Shown here piece after piece: positions 1 to 10,800 of a stretch of DNA of 31,486 bases. Position 1 is the first letter of the stretch. Every line of letters begins with the position of its first letter. Both the position numbers and the translations under genes were made by a program. The stretch lies in NCBI GenBank assembly GCA_000697335.1, contig JNEM01008173.1:1-31486 (forward strand), read 5' to 3'. Source of the stretch: Conidiobolus incongruus B7586. Lineage: Eukaryota > Entomophthoromycota > Entomophthoromycetes > Entomophthorales > Conidiobolaceae. The notes under the pieces were generated by a model that saw only the letters and a program-made list of their open reading frames with translations, did no database searches and had not been told where the DNA came from.

Positions 1-1922
1 TAATAATTATTTATATTAAATTATCTGAAATTTAATTTATATTTTGTTTTATTAAATAAATCAAATTTAGAAAAAATATATAGTTAAAGTTTATCAAAAA
101 GGATATTAAACCATATTTATAAGATTATTTTTAGAATATATTTATTTTATTTATTAATTATAATATTTAATATATAAATAATTATAGTGACTTATTGAGG
201 TATTCTTAGGTTGTCAATATGGAATTTTCTATATATAACTATATTAAACCTATTTCTTTAATAGTTCAAATTGCTATTAATAGATAAATTATTAAGATTA
301 TTAATAAACTAAGTTCATCTAATAAAAAACTGATTTTTCAATACTTGTTATATAGGTCTTACCAAGGAAATTCAAAAGAGTTAAATAAAAGAAGACTTGA
401 ATATAATATAACTTTATTCACAAATATTTTTTCGATATTTAATTGAGCGAGAATAAGATATAGTATAGTTGACTATTATAGAAATATAAATATATTTAAA
501 AAATTTCAAGTGGCATTTAATTTGTGAATAATTTAATTAAAATAACTAATATTTAGTACAAATGATATAATTGAAATAATATCTAAATTTGAATTATATA
601 GATTTTGTGAGATAATAAATATAATGACAATTGTGGATATAAAGTTTTCAATCAATGAATGAAGCAAATATATCTTTGAATATATAAAATAAATTAAATA
701 TATTATTTTGAAGTAAAAAATAATATAAATAACAATTCTAGAAAAGATGATTTTTAATAACTATTATAATCTTAATTTATTTTTTTTAATACTTGTGATA
801 TTGATAATTAGTTTAAACTATACATTATAATAGTCTAATAATCGTTTAAAAATTGTTATTGTGTTATGAAATAATTTAAATAGCTTGATTAAATATATTT
901 AATACTCAATAATTCAATAATGATATTATCGATTACAGTATTGAAGTATTACTTTTATACAGAGTATTCTGTAATTATGGATCATTTCAAATTATGGCGG
1001 TTTGATTTTATTTAATTTTTTTATTCTAATATTAGGTGTATTGTTATCCTTGGAAAGATTCACGTAAAGGCAATTGTCGTATCTACTAATTTATTTGATC
1101 TTTATATAATTTAATAATACTCAAATCATAATTTTATTTATTTTACAATTGCTATATATAAGTTTTTTTGTGATTACATTAAATTATATGGAATAATATT
1201 TTAAATATTAATAATACAATACTAGCTTTTATTTATAAAATCAGGGTGAAATGAAATTTACAATTATAAAGAATAAAAATATCAAAATATCTGAATTTAA
1301 GTAAAAATTTTAAAAAATATTGTAGTTATTTGAGGATAAATTATTTAACCAGAGAGAGATAAAATGATTTAGAAAAAAGAGATAATGAATTAATTTTAAA
1401 TTTGAATGATGAATTAAAAATTTCAATTATTCAATTTGTTGAACCTTAAAATAATGAAATAAAAATATTCAATGATGCAGGACATATTTCAGTTAATAGA
1501 TATGTTCTATAACAGTTAAATTTTACCTTAAAATTTTGAAATTTTGCAAATTTTCATTTTTGATCTCACCAAAAACTAATTTATATAAATCATAATTTCT
1601 AAAATTGAATTAGAAAATTAATGAAACCAAAACATTAAAAATAAACATTATTAAAAAGGAATACAATAAAAATTGACGATATTAGTGTCAATAATTTAAC
1701 CAATATAGTGTAAGACGATATGATTTTTTAAAGTATTTTAATTATTAATATTGTAATATTAAATAAGTTAAATAAAAATAAATGATAATCAAAGAGATAC
1801 GAAGCAAAATATTTATAATGATATTATTAATTTGTAAAATCTGTAATTAGATTTCTTGATAATCCAGAGACATATTTCAAAAGTTTTAATATTTTAATCT
1901 TAAAATTACATCTTAAAATCAT
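1..1922. other. AT-rich intergenic DNA, nothing identified
   Basis: I read both strands for family motifs (tyrosine cluster, C-x9-C-x2-C), transposase motifs and tRNA-like segments and found none. The texture is mixed A/T sequence rather than simple repeats. Confidence 0.5.
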
Positions 1923-1930
1923 TATAAAAT
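1923..1930 (+). promoter_or_regulatory. TATA-like box of the relic gene at 1996
   Basis: TATAAAAT lies 73 bp before the relic ATG, the same spacing as in intact family members. A leader motif ATTATCAATTAATT follows at about 1954. The promoter shell therefore survives although the reading frame is broken. Confidence 0.4.
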
Positions 1931-1995
1931 AACAAAGAATCATTAGTTTCAAATTATCAATTAATTTATAATTTATCAATTAATATCTGATCACT

Positions 1996-2235
1996 ATGAA
2001 GTTCTTTGCTTTTTTAAGCTGCTACCACCTCCACCTTGGCCAATGATGATTAATATTAATATGATGAATCCACCATTGATCCTGTTGTGAAAGTGAATGT
2101 CCATATCATCTTTGGACCTGTTGGAAATATCTTGAGTATCTTGAACAGCAATTGCAAGTATGGAAGCTAATATGGACATGAATATTATCGTTGTAGTAAG
2201 GCTCTTCCTCAAATTGCAAATATCAATGTTTTGTG
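1996..2235 (+). pseudogene. Relic of a subgroup 1 small secreted protein gene
   Basis: This is a decayed relative of the gene at 3993. It begins with ATGAAGTTCTTT (MKFF), keeps recognisable versions of the tyrosine/aspartate block, a segment reading VGNILSILN, a CKYG stretch and the region after the cysteine box (KALPQIANINV). These pieces lie in order and at about the right spacing but not in one open frame: there are several breaks, including frame changes and in-frame stops. The second cysteine of the box is not conserved. It lies 2 kb from its intact homologue in the same orientation and keeps TATA and leader motifs, so it looks like an old tandem copy that lost function. I see no evidence that it makes protein. 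Confidence 0.8.
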
Positions 2236-2239
2236 AAAG

Positions 2240-3831
2240 AATGACTTTGTTAATATCAGCTTATGATTTGATTCAGAAATTATATTTAACAATTATTTTC
2301 AAACATCAATGGTCCAGCGATATTTTAAAGATGCAATTTTGATGCCTATTATATACTCTATTTAACTCAGCTCTGCCCAACATTCTGGAATGCAATTTTG
2401 TTATTCATAAAAATTAAATAATCCCTACTTTGGGATTTTATGGAAACCTCAGAATATATATTACTAAAACAATTTAAGATATATTTGATGAGATAATTGA
2501 ATTAATATTGATTTTCTATAAATATTATATAAATCGTTGGATATGTATCTATCAATTACCATCAATTTTTATGAATGCAGTTTGTATTTATAGTTAAAAT
2601 TTTATTCAGAACTGATTAATTTTAATTCTTTTATTATATAATTTTTATCATTCTGGCTTTGTTGAATAATAACTAATAAATGATATTTTTACTTTTTATT
2701 ATTAGGTCAACTCTATCTGATTGAAAAATAAGGATTGTATTAAAGCTAGTTCAAAAATGTTTAATACTCAAAACTAATGAGATACTAAATATCATATTAT
2801 GTAATTGAAACAAGATTTTAACGCTATGTATTATATATTTAAGAATAATTGATATAAACAAGAGAAATTAATGGAAAGGAATTTCACGCATATGCAGAGT
2901 ATTTTAGTTATGATGTTTGAATATTAGTGTTATGGATAACTTATTTTATCTTTATGCTATTCAATAAACATTTAGATAAAATTTGCTTGAATGTGTAGTT
3001 GATTTTAAGAACCTTATTACTTCGATTCGGCATTTGGTATAGTCAACAATATAGAATTATTAAATCCTTAAATATATATAAATTTTGCAGTAATTAAGAA
3101 CTTATTTCTATAAACAAAATTTCATAATAAATTTATTTTAACCAAATTAATTTTCTGGGATTTGGGAGTAAATAAATTTTGAATATACTGGTTTAATTGC
3201 TTGAATTTATTGTTTTTATAGAATATTCAATTAATAATCAATGTAAGTATTATCGAATATTCAATTAATAAAAAAACAAAAAAAGAATAATATTAAGTTA
3301 AATACATTAACCAATAACCAAAGATATTTCAAAAGATTTAATTTGTACTAGGGAGATTTTAGTAAAGAAACAGGATATATAAAATAAACAATAAAATATA
3401 TAATTTGTTCTATACTCAAAGTTGGCTATAGGTAATAAAATGTTAATAAGTAGTTTATAGGATCACAAAACATATATCGAGTAATAGAAATGAAAATCAT
3501 AATAAACATTGATGCGTTGTTGAAAGTTTAATTCGAAATTAACTTATGTATACTCCTGATAATTATTTGTCTTAGAAATTTAAGCACCTTACAATATTTT
3601 TTACATCTTTCAGCATTCAAATTTTTAATTGTTAATTCAAAAAAAGTTTATTATTATAGAAATATTATATAAATTTTAATAAAATTATTTCCAATATTCA
3701 AGCAATTGTATGAATAACGTATTTAAGTTGGATATTCATATTAATTAAATTTATGTAATAATCAATTTCTAGTTAACTGAAGTTAAATCGTAATGTGATT
3801 GAGGTAAAATGATAGATCCAAAAATATTTGC
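2240..3831. other. AT-rich intergenic DNA, nothing identified
   Basis: No gene or element is recognised. The only local structure I noticed is a 17-bp direct repeat (GAATATTCAATTAATAA) at about 3222-3238 and 3255-3271. Confidence 0.45.
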
Positions 3832-3914
3832 TTTAAATTATTCAGGGTCAGACTAAATTAAAAATGAATAATTGACATTTAACTGTTAATTATTACAGTT
3901 GACATTAGACTAAG

Positions 3915-3923
3915 TATAAATAG
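3915..3923 (+). promoter_or_regulatory. TATA box (TATAAATAG)
   Basis: TATAAATAG starts 78 bp before the ATG at 3993. The leader motif ATTATCAATTAAGTT follows at 3944-3958. The same box at the same distance precedes the gene at 19290. Confidence 0.75.
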
Positions 3924-3992
3924 AACTGATCAGGTAGAGCAATTATTATCAATTAAGTTATAATTCAGACTGTCTAATAATCTGCAATAACC

Positions 3993-4265
3993 ATGAAATT
4001 CTTTACTTTGTTAGTCGCTGCCTCCTCCGTCTTTGCTGGTGATGGTTACTATTACTATGATAAATCTGCTGTTGATGCTGTAATTAAGGTCAACCTCAAT
4101 GTCGTCTTAGGTCTCGTTGGAAATATCTTGAGTATCTTGAACAACAGCTGCAAGTATGGCAACTACTATGGACATGATTGTTACCGCTGCAGTAGGGCCC
4201 TTCCTGGTATTGCTAATATCAATGCTCAGTTAAACATTAATGCTGATGTTGATATTGATGTATAA
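3993..4265 (+). CDS. Small secreted three-cysteine protein, subgroup 1 (copy 1 of identical pair)
   Basis: This encodes a 90-residue protein of a family I do not recognise. Residues 1-15 form a signal peptide ending VFA, so export from the cell is predicted. The mature part opens with GDG and four tyrosines plus Asp (19-23), continues with a hydrophobic segment (27-49, alternating V/I/L/N), then Cys53, Cys63 and Cys66 in a C-x9-C-Y-R-C box, and LPGI at 70-73. The tail 75-90 alternates hydrophobic residues with Asn/Asp and ends DVDIDV. Three cysteines are odd in number, so one may pair between molecules. The start is chosen for the signal peptide, A at -3 and the TATA box 78 bp upstream; AATAAA lies 11 bp past the stop. 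An identical gene faces it at 5317. An effector or surface-coat role is possible but inferred. Confidence 0.9.
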   Translation: MKFFTLLVAASSVFAGDGYYYYDKSAVDAVIKVNLNVVLGLVGNILSILNNSCKYGNYYGHDCYRCSRALPGIANINAQLNINADVDIDV

Positions 4266-4275
4266 TTTTGATCTT

Positions 4276-4281
4276 AATAAA
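4276..4281 (+). terminator. Polyadenylation signal AATAAA
   Basis: AATAAA lies 11 bp after the stop of the gene at 3993. The inverted-repeat arm ends 8 bp further on. The mirror copy is at 5301-5306. Confidence 0.5.
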
Positions 4282-4289
4282 TTTATTTA

Positions 4290-5292
4290 TCTAATTTTCA
4301 AATAATAATTTCACTCTATTTGTTATTATGTTTTAATTACTTATTAATATCATTTAAATATTATCTTTCAAATTTACCTTCTACACAATATTAGCAAATT
4401 ATAGTTAATCAGATCATTTAAGGTTAAATATAAATTGTTTTCTCTTAAATTATTAAAAATCATATTAATTACAAATAACTTTGTTTATATGGTAGTGGTA
4501 TATTTTATTTATTATCCGATCTCAATCTGATTCCGAACAAAATATTAGATTTTAGTTTAAATATTTTGGTATATACATTTGTATAATATATTATTGAGTT
4601 ATAGCCACTATCTGATTCTTTTTTATTCAAATTGTAATTATTTGACTGTATATTTTGCTAACACTTTAATTGGAATTAAATTGAGTAAATTTATTTTGAT
4701 ATTTGTGGAGATTCTGTCTATATATCCAAACATATATTCCAAGGGAATTTATTCTTAAGTGTATTAAGCAATATGTTTTTTAATATAATTGAATAGGGAA
4801 TAAATGAGAAAATTGTATAAGTCGTTGAAATTATATTTCAAAAAATATAAAGCAATTGCCAGTATTTTTGGGATTAGAGCAATATACTTTATCAAGTCTG
4901 AATTAACACTTAATATTGAGTAATTATTAATATTATTATATTATTGATTTTCAAACAATTGGAATTTGTTTAGTATATATTATATATATTGTATAACAAT
5001 TTATTAAGTGTAATTGAAAGTTATCAATATATATTAAAATTCAGAAATCAATACTGGTGAAATTTCACACTAATATGGAAAAATATCATATAAGATACAT
5101 AGGAACTTGAAAAATACAAATTCGGCTTTATGATATTGAAAATGTATAATCAAAACTGAAATAAGTGCTAAGTTCAATATTTTTGGTTAATTTTATATTG
5201 TGGATAGTTATAAAAAGTATATAAAATAAAACATTAATTAATAATATACAAATGTTAGAAATAAATGAATAAATATATTATGAGATGAAAGT
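4290..5292. other. Spacer of the small inverted repeat
   Basis: This is 1,003 bp of unique AT-rich DNA between the 3' ends of two convergent identical genes. No gene, element or internal symmetry was recognised. It would be the loop if the flanking arms paired. Confidence 0.7.
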
Positions 5293-5316
5293 TAAATAAA
5301 TTTATTAAGATCAAAA

Positions 5317-5589
5317 TTATACATCAATATCAACATCAGCATTAATGTTTAACTGAGCATTGATATTAGCAATACCAGGAAGGGCCCTACTGCAGCGGTA
5401 ACAATCATGTCCATAGTAGTTGCCATACTTGCAGCTGTTGTTCAAGATACTCAAGATATTTCCAACGAGACCTAAGACGACATTGAGGTTGACCTTAATT
5501 ACAGCATCAACAGCAGATTTATCATAGTAATAGTAACCATCACCAGCAAAGACGGAGGAGGCAGCGACTAACAAAGTAAAGAATTTCAT
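5317..5589 (-). CDS. Small secreted three-cysteine protein, subgroup 1 (copy 2 of identical pair)
   Basis: The protein is identical at all 90 residues to the product of 3993, and the nucleotides also match. It has the same signal peptide ending VFA at residue 15, tyrosine cluster 19-22, Cys53/Cys63/Cys66 box and alternating acidic tail. The gene points toward its twin, so the two transcripts converge across a 1-kb spacer; read-through from either would give antisense to the other and could form double-stranded RNA (inference). Identity of promoter and 3' flank as well as coding sequence indicates DNA-level duplication rather than retrocopying, and that it was recent or has been kept identical by gene conversion. 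Confidence 0.9.
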   Translation of the reverse strand: MKFFTLLVAASSVFAGDGYYYYDKSAVDAVIKVNLNVVLGLVGNILSILNNSCKYGNYYGHDCYRCSRALPGIANINAQLNINADVDIDV

Positions 5590-5658
5590 GGTTATTGCAG
5601 ATTATTAGACAGTCTGAATTATAACTTAATTGATAATAATTGCTCTACCTGATCAGTT

Positions 5659-5667
5659 CTATTTATA
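5659..5667 (-). promoter_or_regulatory. TATA box (TATAAATAG on the minus strand)
   Basis: This is the mirror copy of the box at 3915-3923, with the same distance to the ATG at 5589. Confidence 0.75.
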
Positions 5668-5750
5668 CTTAGTCTAATGTCAACTGTAATAATTAACAGT
5701 TAAATGTCAATTATTCATTTTTAATTTAGTCTGACCCTGAATAATTTAAA

Positions 5751-5986
5751 ACTAACAAACAGTTTGTATGCAAAATTTTTACTCCAAATCTTTTGAAACT
5801 CGACCCCTAATTTACATTGATCTTGGTAAATCGTTTGATGTAAATATCAAATTAGTTATATGTTTTAAAAATATTGTTGTTAAAGTTATATTATTTATTT
5901 TAAAAACATTTACATATAAAGATGAATCTGTTTTGTTAGACCGAAGTTTTATAAGTTGATGTCTATATTCTTTAAAATTTACTAAA

Positions 5987-6022
<36 letters not shown>

Positions 6023-7166
6023 TTTATAAATTACGAGTTAAATCTTGATTAAGCAAAATTGTTTTCAATATATTTCATTATAAATACCTTCGTTTTTTAT
6101 ATATATTATGTTAATTATGATTATATATCTTGACAACTCTTTCAATATATATTTTAATAAATATTAATTTTGAATACCTTTAATATAAATTTGATCGATT
6201 TTAATCTTCAGTATAATATCTTTAAATAAACTTAATATTATAATAAAATACTGTTGACTTATTTTAGATTACTAAACACATATGGTTACATTACCACCAT
6301 AATTAATGAGAATTAACTAAAATTATGATAATTTTTGTGTTTATTATAAATGATTAGTTTTATGAGGCTAGATATTACTAACACAATTTATCCCTTAATT
6401 AATTGGATTACTACTCGCTATTTTTGATTTTATTTTTTCTATATTTACTTAATATTATCTTTATTATTAAAGCAAATCTACCCTGACAGATTTTTTAAAA
6501 AAATTATTCTTTACAGTGAAATTTTTAATACAAAAATGATTAAATGGGTTATAAATATAGAAATATAAATATAATTAAAGTATTTCAGTAAGATTAATGG
6601 CTTCAAATTTTATATCTTAGAAATATAATTTCAACATATAAATAAGGTGTGAAATATTCAATGTATTTATTGAATAATTGAAAATTTAATTGCAGAAATT
6701 TATAGTGAATTCACAGAATTAATAATCCAATACAAATTATATAAATGAAGTATATATATATAAAGGAAATTTGTTATGAGTGATAGAATTTTATATAAAG
6801 TTCAAAATTTTAGTTCAGTTATAATTAATATAATAGAATGAAATTATATTCATCTTTATATCTCATTATAGGGCTATAGTATATTATATGTTAATCTACC
6901 ATGTTTCATAATATTTAGGGATATATAATTGAAATAAATTTTTGGAGAATATTATTAATATTTTGATAATTTATTTGCATTATATTAGAAATTAATTACT
7001 ATTGGTTTTAAATAGACTAGAATTATTCTTCATTTTGATAGAGATTAAAGTAGTTAAAATTTGTAATATATATAAGTTAAAATTAGTATATTTTGTTGAA
7101 TGATATTAATTTCAATAGCTCATTATTTCAATAATAATAATATCAACTCATTAGATAAATATGAAA
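5751..7166. other. AT-rich intergenic DNA with a TA microsatellite
   Basis: There is no supported gene. A 63-codon open frame at 5768-5959 (plus strand) has no recognisable domain, signal peptide or relative in this window and is not called. Confidence 0.45.
5991..6017. repeat. TA microsatellite, about 13 units
   Basis: An uninterrupted run of alternating T and A, 27 bases long. Confidence 0.9.
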
Positions 7167-7173
7167 GATTAAA

Positions 7174-7179
7174 TTTATT
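7174..7179 (-). terminator. Polyadenylation signal AATAAA (minus strand)
   Basis: AATAAA on the minus strand, about 90 bp past the stop of the gene at 7268. The inverted-repeat arm ends 7 bp beyond it. The mirror copy is at 19654-19659. Confidence 0.4.
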
Positions 7180-7267
7180 AAAGTATAATTATATAAAAAC
7201 TTGGAATCATATTGCCACCGACATTGGTTCAAATCAAAAAATATACATTATAACATTTGATTTGAAT

Positions 7268-7543
7268 CTAGACTTTAATGCTGGCATCAGCATAAACATT
7301 AATATCAATGTTCAATTGGGCATTGATGTTGGGGATTCCAGGGAGAATTCTATTACAACGATAGCAATCACGTCCATAGTAGTTTCCATAACGGCAGTTG
7401 TTATTCAGAATGTTAGTCAGAAGACCGACCACAATACCGAGAGCTCCTTTCAAGGTGGTTTCAACGGTATTTCTATCGTAATAGTAATAGTTGTCGGTAG
7501 CAAAGACGGAGGAGGCAGCAACTAACAAACTTAAGAATTTCAT
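7268..7543 (-). CDS. Small secreted three-cysteine protein, subgroup 1
   Basis: This 91-residue protein is a close relative of the 3993 product. The signal peptide is residues 1-15, ending VFA and nearly identical to that of 3993. TDN and four tyrosines plus Asp follow (19-23), then a hydrophobic segment (31-49) ending NILNNN, the box Cys50-x9-Cys60-Y-R-Cys63, and LPGIPNINAQ. The tail ends in alternating I/V with D/N/A/S/K. It differs from its mirror twin at 19290 by one residue, Tyr84 here against Asp84 there; Asp fits the alternating pattern better, so the change probably arose in this copy. The TATA box is at 7613-7621. A long frame on the opposite strand over this gene is a shadow. The product is unknown; export is the only confident prediction. 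Confidence 0.88.
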   Translation of the reverse strand: MKFLSLLVAASSVFATDNYYYYDRNTVETTLKGALGIVVGLLTNILNNNCRYGNYYGRDCYRCNRILPGIPNINAQLNIDINVYADASIKV

Positions 7544-7612
7544 TATGATTATTGATTAATAGATAACTTAAAATATAACTTGATTGATAATTGATATCAC
7601 ATAGCACTGTAT

Positions 7613-7621
7613 CTATTTATA
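7613..7621 (-). promoter_or_regulatory. TATA box (TATAAATAG on the minus strand)
   Basis: The box starts 78 bp before the ATG at 7543, and a leader motif ATTATCAATCAAGTT lies between it and the start. Sequence and spacing match the promoter of the 3993 gene. Confidence 0.75.
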
Positions 7622-9019
7622 TCAAAATCAAGATTATCCTGATTATTAATTAACAGTTTATTAAAAGCCTTGCAACTCCTATTTGGTCCATCAATTTTGA
7701 AACCTGTTAAAATATTTTAACATGGAACTTCAGGTCCATGAAGCTCTAATATTTAGTCTCTCTCCTATTTAACTTCATATTTTGTTTACCATTTAATGTT
7801 TCCTTCGAATCAAGTTTACATATGGAGACATCAAAATGAATATTAAATCCTAAAACCTGAATTACATATCAAGAATTAATTGTAATATATTCTTCAATAT
7901 TCACTTAAAATTTATATCAATTTGCATAAATTATTAAAAAATATTGATCGGAAATAGCAGTTTAATTTATTTACTATTGGAATCAATATTCCTCGAGCTA
8001 TTCATTGTTTACTTTTACCACAAGGGTTAATTTATGTACTAATTTAAATTATCTCTTAATGGAAAATAAATATAAGATATATTATAGAGTTGTATATTGG
8101 ATATATCAATGTAAAAACGTTGTACCAAGTATATTTGTAAACTTTTAATAATTTACTTTGATTACTCAAAGAAAATTAGCTGGGACATTACTCAAGGAAA
8201 ATGATGATAATCAGTTGATTGTATTCATCCAAATATTTTTTATTTTCAAATCAACATCTCAATTTCTAGACAGAGTTTTTGTTATTGAAATTGAATAGAT
8301 TGTAAATAAGTTGAAAATATCAATTTGTCAATAATACCAAGTTGATATTCAATCTAGAAACCAGCTTGCACATGCCGTAAAATTACATTTCCTATCTGAA
8401 AAGAATAGTCTGAAAAATACCTATTACACTCTTAACATTTATTTGACATTAAAAAATATGGTTTTTGAGTAATTTTTATTCATTGTCGATATGGAGCTAT
8501 GTTAATATAAATAATTTAATGATATATAAAAAGTATTCAAATTAACAATGCTAACTTTAATATATAATGCTAATTTCAGTACAATATATCACAACGTAGG
8601 TTCCATATATTTTTCAGTAATGATTTAGCTATAGTAACTATAATCACACTGTCAAATAGCTTTTAATTCCAAATCTTAATCAAAATGCAGCTATAACAAT
8701 ATCAATCAATTCTAGCAGATTACTTCAATATTCTAACCAATCAAATTCGTCAACTTTACTAAATTTTGATTATCATTAAATTTTTAACAAATATTTTTGG
8801 TGATTATGACTTTCAATAGCTGGGCATTTATTTACATTACTTAAAAAAGCATCAGGGTTATTCCTTAAATAGGAGGTGCATTTCAAAATATTTGCGAAAA
8901 ATTCCATATTACTAAATTTGTACCAATAATTTTGGAGAAATATTTGTGCACGACAGGGTCCAATTTAAAGGGGTTATTATGGAATTCTTTTCAATTCAAT
9001 TGTATACTAAAATAATCAG
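7622..9019. other. Shared divergent intergenic region of the large inverted repeat
   Basis: About 1.4 kb between the two divergent promoters of the left arm, with no gene recognised. It is noticeably less AT-extreme than DNA outside the arm and is matched by 17814-19211. Its preservation is most simply explained by recent duplication. Confidence 0.6.
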
Positions 9020-9034
9020 TATATATATATATAT
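9020..9034 (+). promoter_or_regulatory. TATA-rich promoter element
   Basis: An alternating TATATA run starts 80 bp before the ATG at 9100, where the other family genes have TATAAATA. The leader motif ATTATCAATCAAGTT is at 9056-9070, 44 bp before the ATG. Confidence 0.55.
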
Positions 9035-9099
9035 CTGATATTTAGTTGGTTCAATATTATCAATCAAGTTCAATCTATATTATTATTTTATTAACCAAC

Positions 9100-9348
9100 A
9101 TGAAATTGACTGCTTTATTCATTGCTGCTACCTCCGCTTTATTTACCAGCCCATACCATTACTATGACAAATCTGTAGTTGATGCCGCTATTGCCGTAAA
9201 CGCTAGATTAGCTATTGATGTAAGAAATAAGTGTAATTATGGAACCTATGGAGGATACAGCTGCTACCGCTGTAGAGGTCTATTGAATGGACTTATTGAA
9301 CTCGACATAGATCTTAAGGTTAAAACTGATATTGGGATCCATCTCTAA
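9100..9348 (+). CDS. Small secreted three-cysteine protein, subgroup 2
   Basis: This 82-residue protein is the shortest member. The signal peptide MKLTALFIAATSA is followed by LFTSPYHYYD, where the usual four tyrosines become Y-H-Y-Y. A segment of alternating A/I/V/L with charged residues (26-41) leads to Cys45-x9-Cys55-Y-R-Cys58, with glycine-rich spacing (YGTYGGY). The tail 61-82 alternates L/I/V with D/E/K. The frame is open 18 codons further upstream (9046), but that extension overlaps the leader motif and would bury the signal peptide, so I start at 9100, which has A at -3. AATAAA is at 9441-9446. It is transcribed divergently from 7268, and an identical copy lies at 17485-17733. Confidence 0.88.
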   Translation: MKLTALFIAATSALFTSPYHYYDKSVVDAAIAVNARLAIDVRNKCNYGTYGGYSCYRCRGLLNGLIELDIDLKVKTDIGIHL

Positions 9349-9440
9349 ACGATATTTTATATTATCATTCTCAAAGTGAAACTAATGATATATTTTGATC
9401 AATATTATCATTATTCACAGCTTGATTATTTTATTAAGTT

Positions 9441-9446
9441 AATAAA
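9441..9446 (+). terminator. Possible polyadenylation signal AATAAA
   Basis: The first AATAAA after the stop of the gene at 9100, 93 bp downstream and inside the duplicated arm. Confidence 0.35.
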
Positions 9447-9736
9447 TATCATTCATTCAATCTGAATTTAAGAATATTTTTATTAACAAAATTGAAAATA
9501 TGATTATAAAAATGGATACTCATCACAAATATTGAATTACAGCTACTAAAAGATTAAATAATCAATTTGGTCAATTTATGTTTTAAGTTTTTATATTGAT
9601 TAACATATATAAAGTTATTTAATTATGGATTATATATTTCACTAATAAGACAATATAATATTAATTATGATGATTAAAATTGATATACAATTTAAATAGA
9701 AAATTTTCTATTGGGGAACACTATGATTAATTTTTT

Positions 9737-10800
9737 AAATAATACCCAGTTGAATTAACCTATGGTAATAAAAGTAAGTAATATGAATTGGAAATTAACA
9801 TATTATTCATTTAATTGTGAATATTATGAATAAAATTTCTAAATAGTTTATCCACTAAATACATACTAAAGATATGGTACTAAAAATTATAATTAAAATA
9901 ATTATATTAAATTTAAAAATATTATATAACTTAAAAGAAAGAGGAAATTTAATCAATTTGATACATTTATAAATTATGAATAATGATTAAAGGTAAACTT
10001 TAAATAAAGATATTATTATATATTTTGAATATAATTAATATATATATATTGGTTTTCAGTGGGTTTATTAAGCATAACATTTATCGTAATTAAAAGTAAT
10101 ACTAGTATAAAACTGTAACATATATTTGTTATATTTATTAATATAATTGGGAACATAATTATAATAATTTAACAATAAATCTTGATAAATTATTACTTCA
10201 AAATATAATTTCCTGAACAAATTATCGTCGATTAAATAATATATTTCGTTCGAATAAAGAATCAATTATTAATTCAAATTGACTATCATTATTGAATATT
10301 CTTTTTCTATGATTTTTAATGTATCAAAAATATATTTGAAAACTATAAAAATTCAAATCTTCCTTAAAAGTCATTATATGTAAAATATATTTCCTATATT
10401 CAAAATTTTTAGATACATAAATTATTTTAAATTTATAGTATCATATTATTGAAAAAAATCACTAATTTATAATAAACCATATATTTATTATAAAGAACTA
10501 GCTAAAAATATCAAAGGAAGCAGAGATGATATTATTTCAACAAATCATATATCCTGAGTTAATTTGAAATGCCTTGTTATTTTTTTGTAGAAATCTTTTG
10601 CAATATATTAAAGATTTTTCGTTGATGAAATAATTAGAGATATAGATGTTGAATGGGTTTCAAAAATATTTTGATATCAATTATTTTTCAATGATAAATA
10701 TATAAAATAATATAATGGGAAATATATTCGCAAAGGAGGAAATAAATTTAAAAAATAATTGTATATAATCTAAGCTAACTATTACCTTGAATTTGAAGTA
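9737..10800. other. AT-rich spacer DNA, nothing identified
   Basis: This is the first part of the 7.36-kb spacer of the large inverted repeat. A 65-codon frame on the minus strand (10068-10265) has only chance-like composition rich in Y, N and I and no motif, so no gene is called. The last two bases form a TA flanking the mariner relic. Confidence 0.5.

Larger units (their letters stand above)
3832..4289 (+). repeat. Left arm of a 458-bp perfect inverted repeat
   Basis: This arm is the reverse complement of 5293-5750 (paired positions sum to 9582). I compared the promoter, leader, gene and 3' end by eye and found no difference. The arm runs from 83 bp before the TATA box to 8 bp past the AATAAA signal, so the duplicated piece is one complete transcription unit. 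The spacer between arms is 1,003 bp. Confidence 0.95.
5293..5750 (-). repeat. Right arm of a 458-bp perfect inverted repeat
   Basis: This arm is the reverse complement of 3832-4289. It carries its own complete transcription unit: TATA at 5659-5667, the gene, and AATAAA at 5301-5306 on the minus strand. Similarity stops sharply on both sides. Confidence 0.95.
7167..9736 (+). repeat. Left arm of a 2,570-bp near-perfect inverted repeat
   Basis: This is the reverse complement of 17097-19666; paired positions sum to 26833 at every checkpoint, so there is no net insertion or deletion. By eye I find only two internal differences: 7185/19648 near the outer edge and 7294/19539 inside a gene. The last few bases near 9731-9736 fray. 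The arm carries two divergently transcribed family genes, 7268-7543 (minus) and 9100-9348 (plus). Confidence 0.95.

Noticed and set aside
4070-4200. Transmembrane protein rather than secreted protein
   Set aside because: The hydrophobic middle segment contains Asn, Asp and Lys and alternates in pattern, so it looks amphipathic; a membrane role cannot be fully excluded.
3993-4274. Ciliate-type code in which TAA/TAG encode glutamine
   Set aside because: Reading through TAA/TAG gives unrelated extensions of very different length in each paralogue, whereas stopping there gives matching C-termini.
5768-5959. 63-codon open frame with a mixed composition
   Set aside because: No signal peptide, domain, promoter layout or relative in the window; length is within chance in this DNA.
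7100-7525. 141-codon open frame on the plus strand
   Set aside because: It overlaps the opposite strand of the supported gene at 7268-7543, and its shorter counterpart recurs at 19308-19571 for the same reason. The gene strand has the signal peptide, cysteine box and promoter.
9046-9099. Upstream in-frame ATG extending the 9100 gene (also 17734-17787, 24852-24908 and 29193-29225)
   Set aside because: These extensions overlap the leader motif or lie before the conserved start, and would bury the signal peptide; homologues start at the MKF/MKL/MRF codon.
10068-10265. 65-codon open frame, minus strand
   Set aside because: Composition rich in I, N and Y as expected from translating random A/T sequence; no motif.
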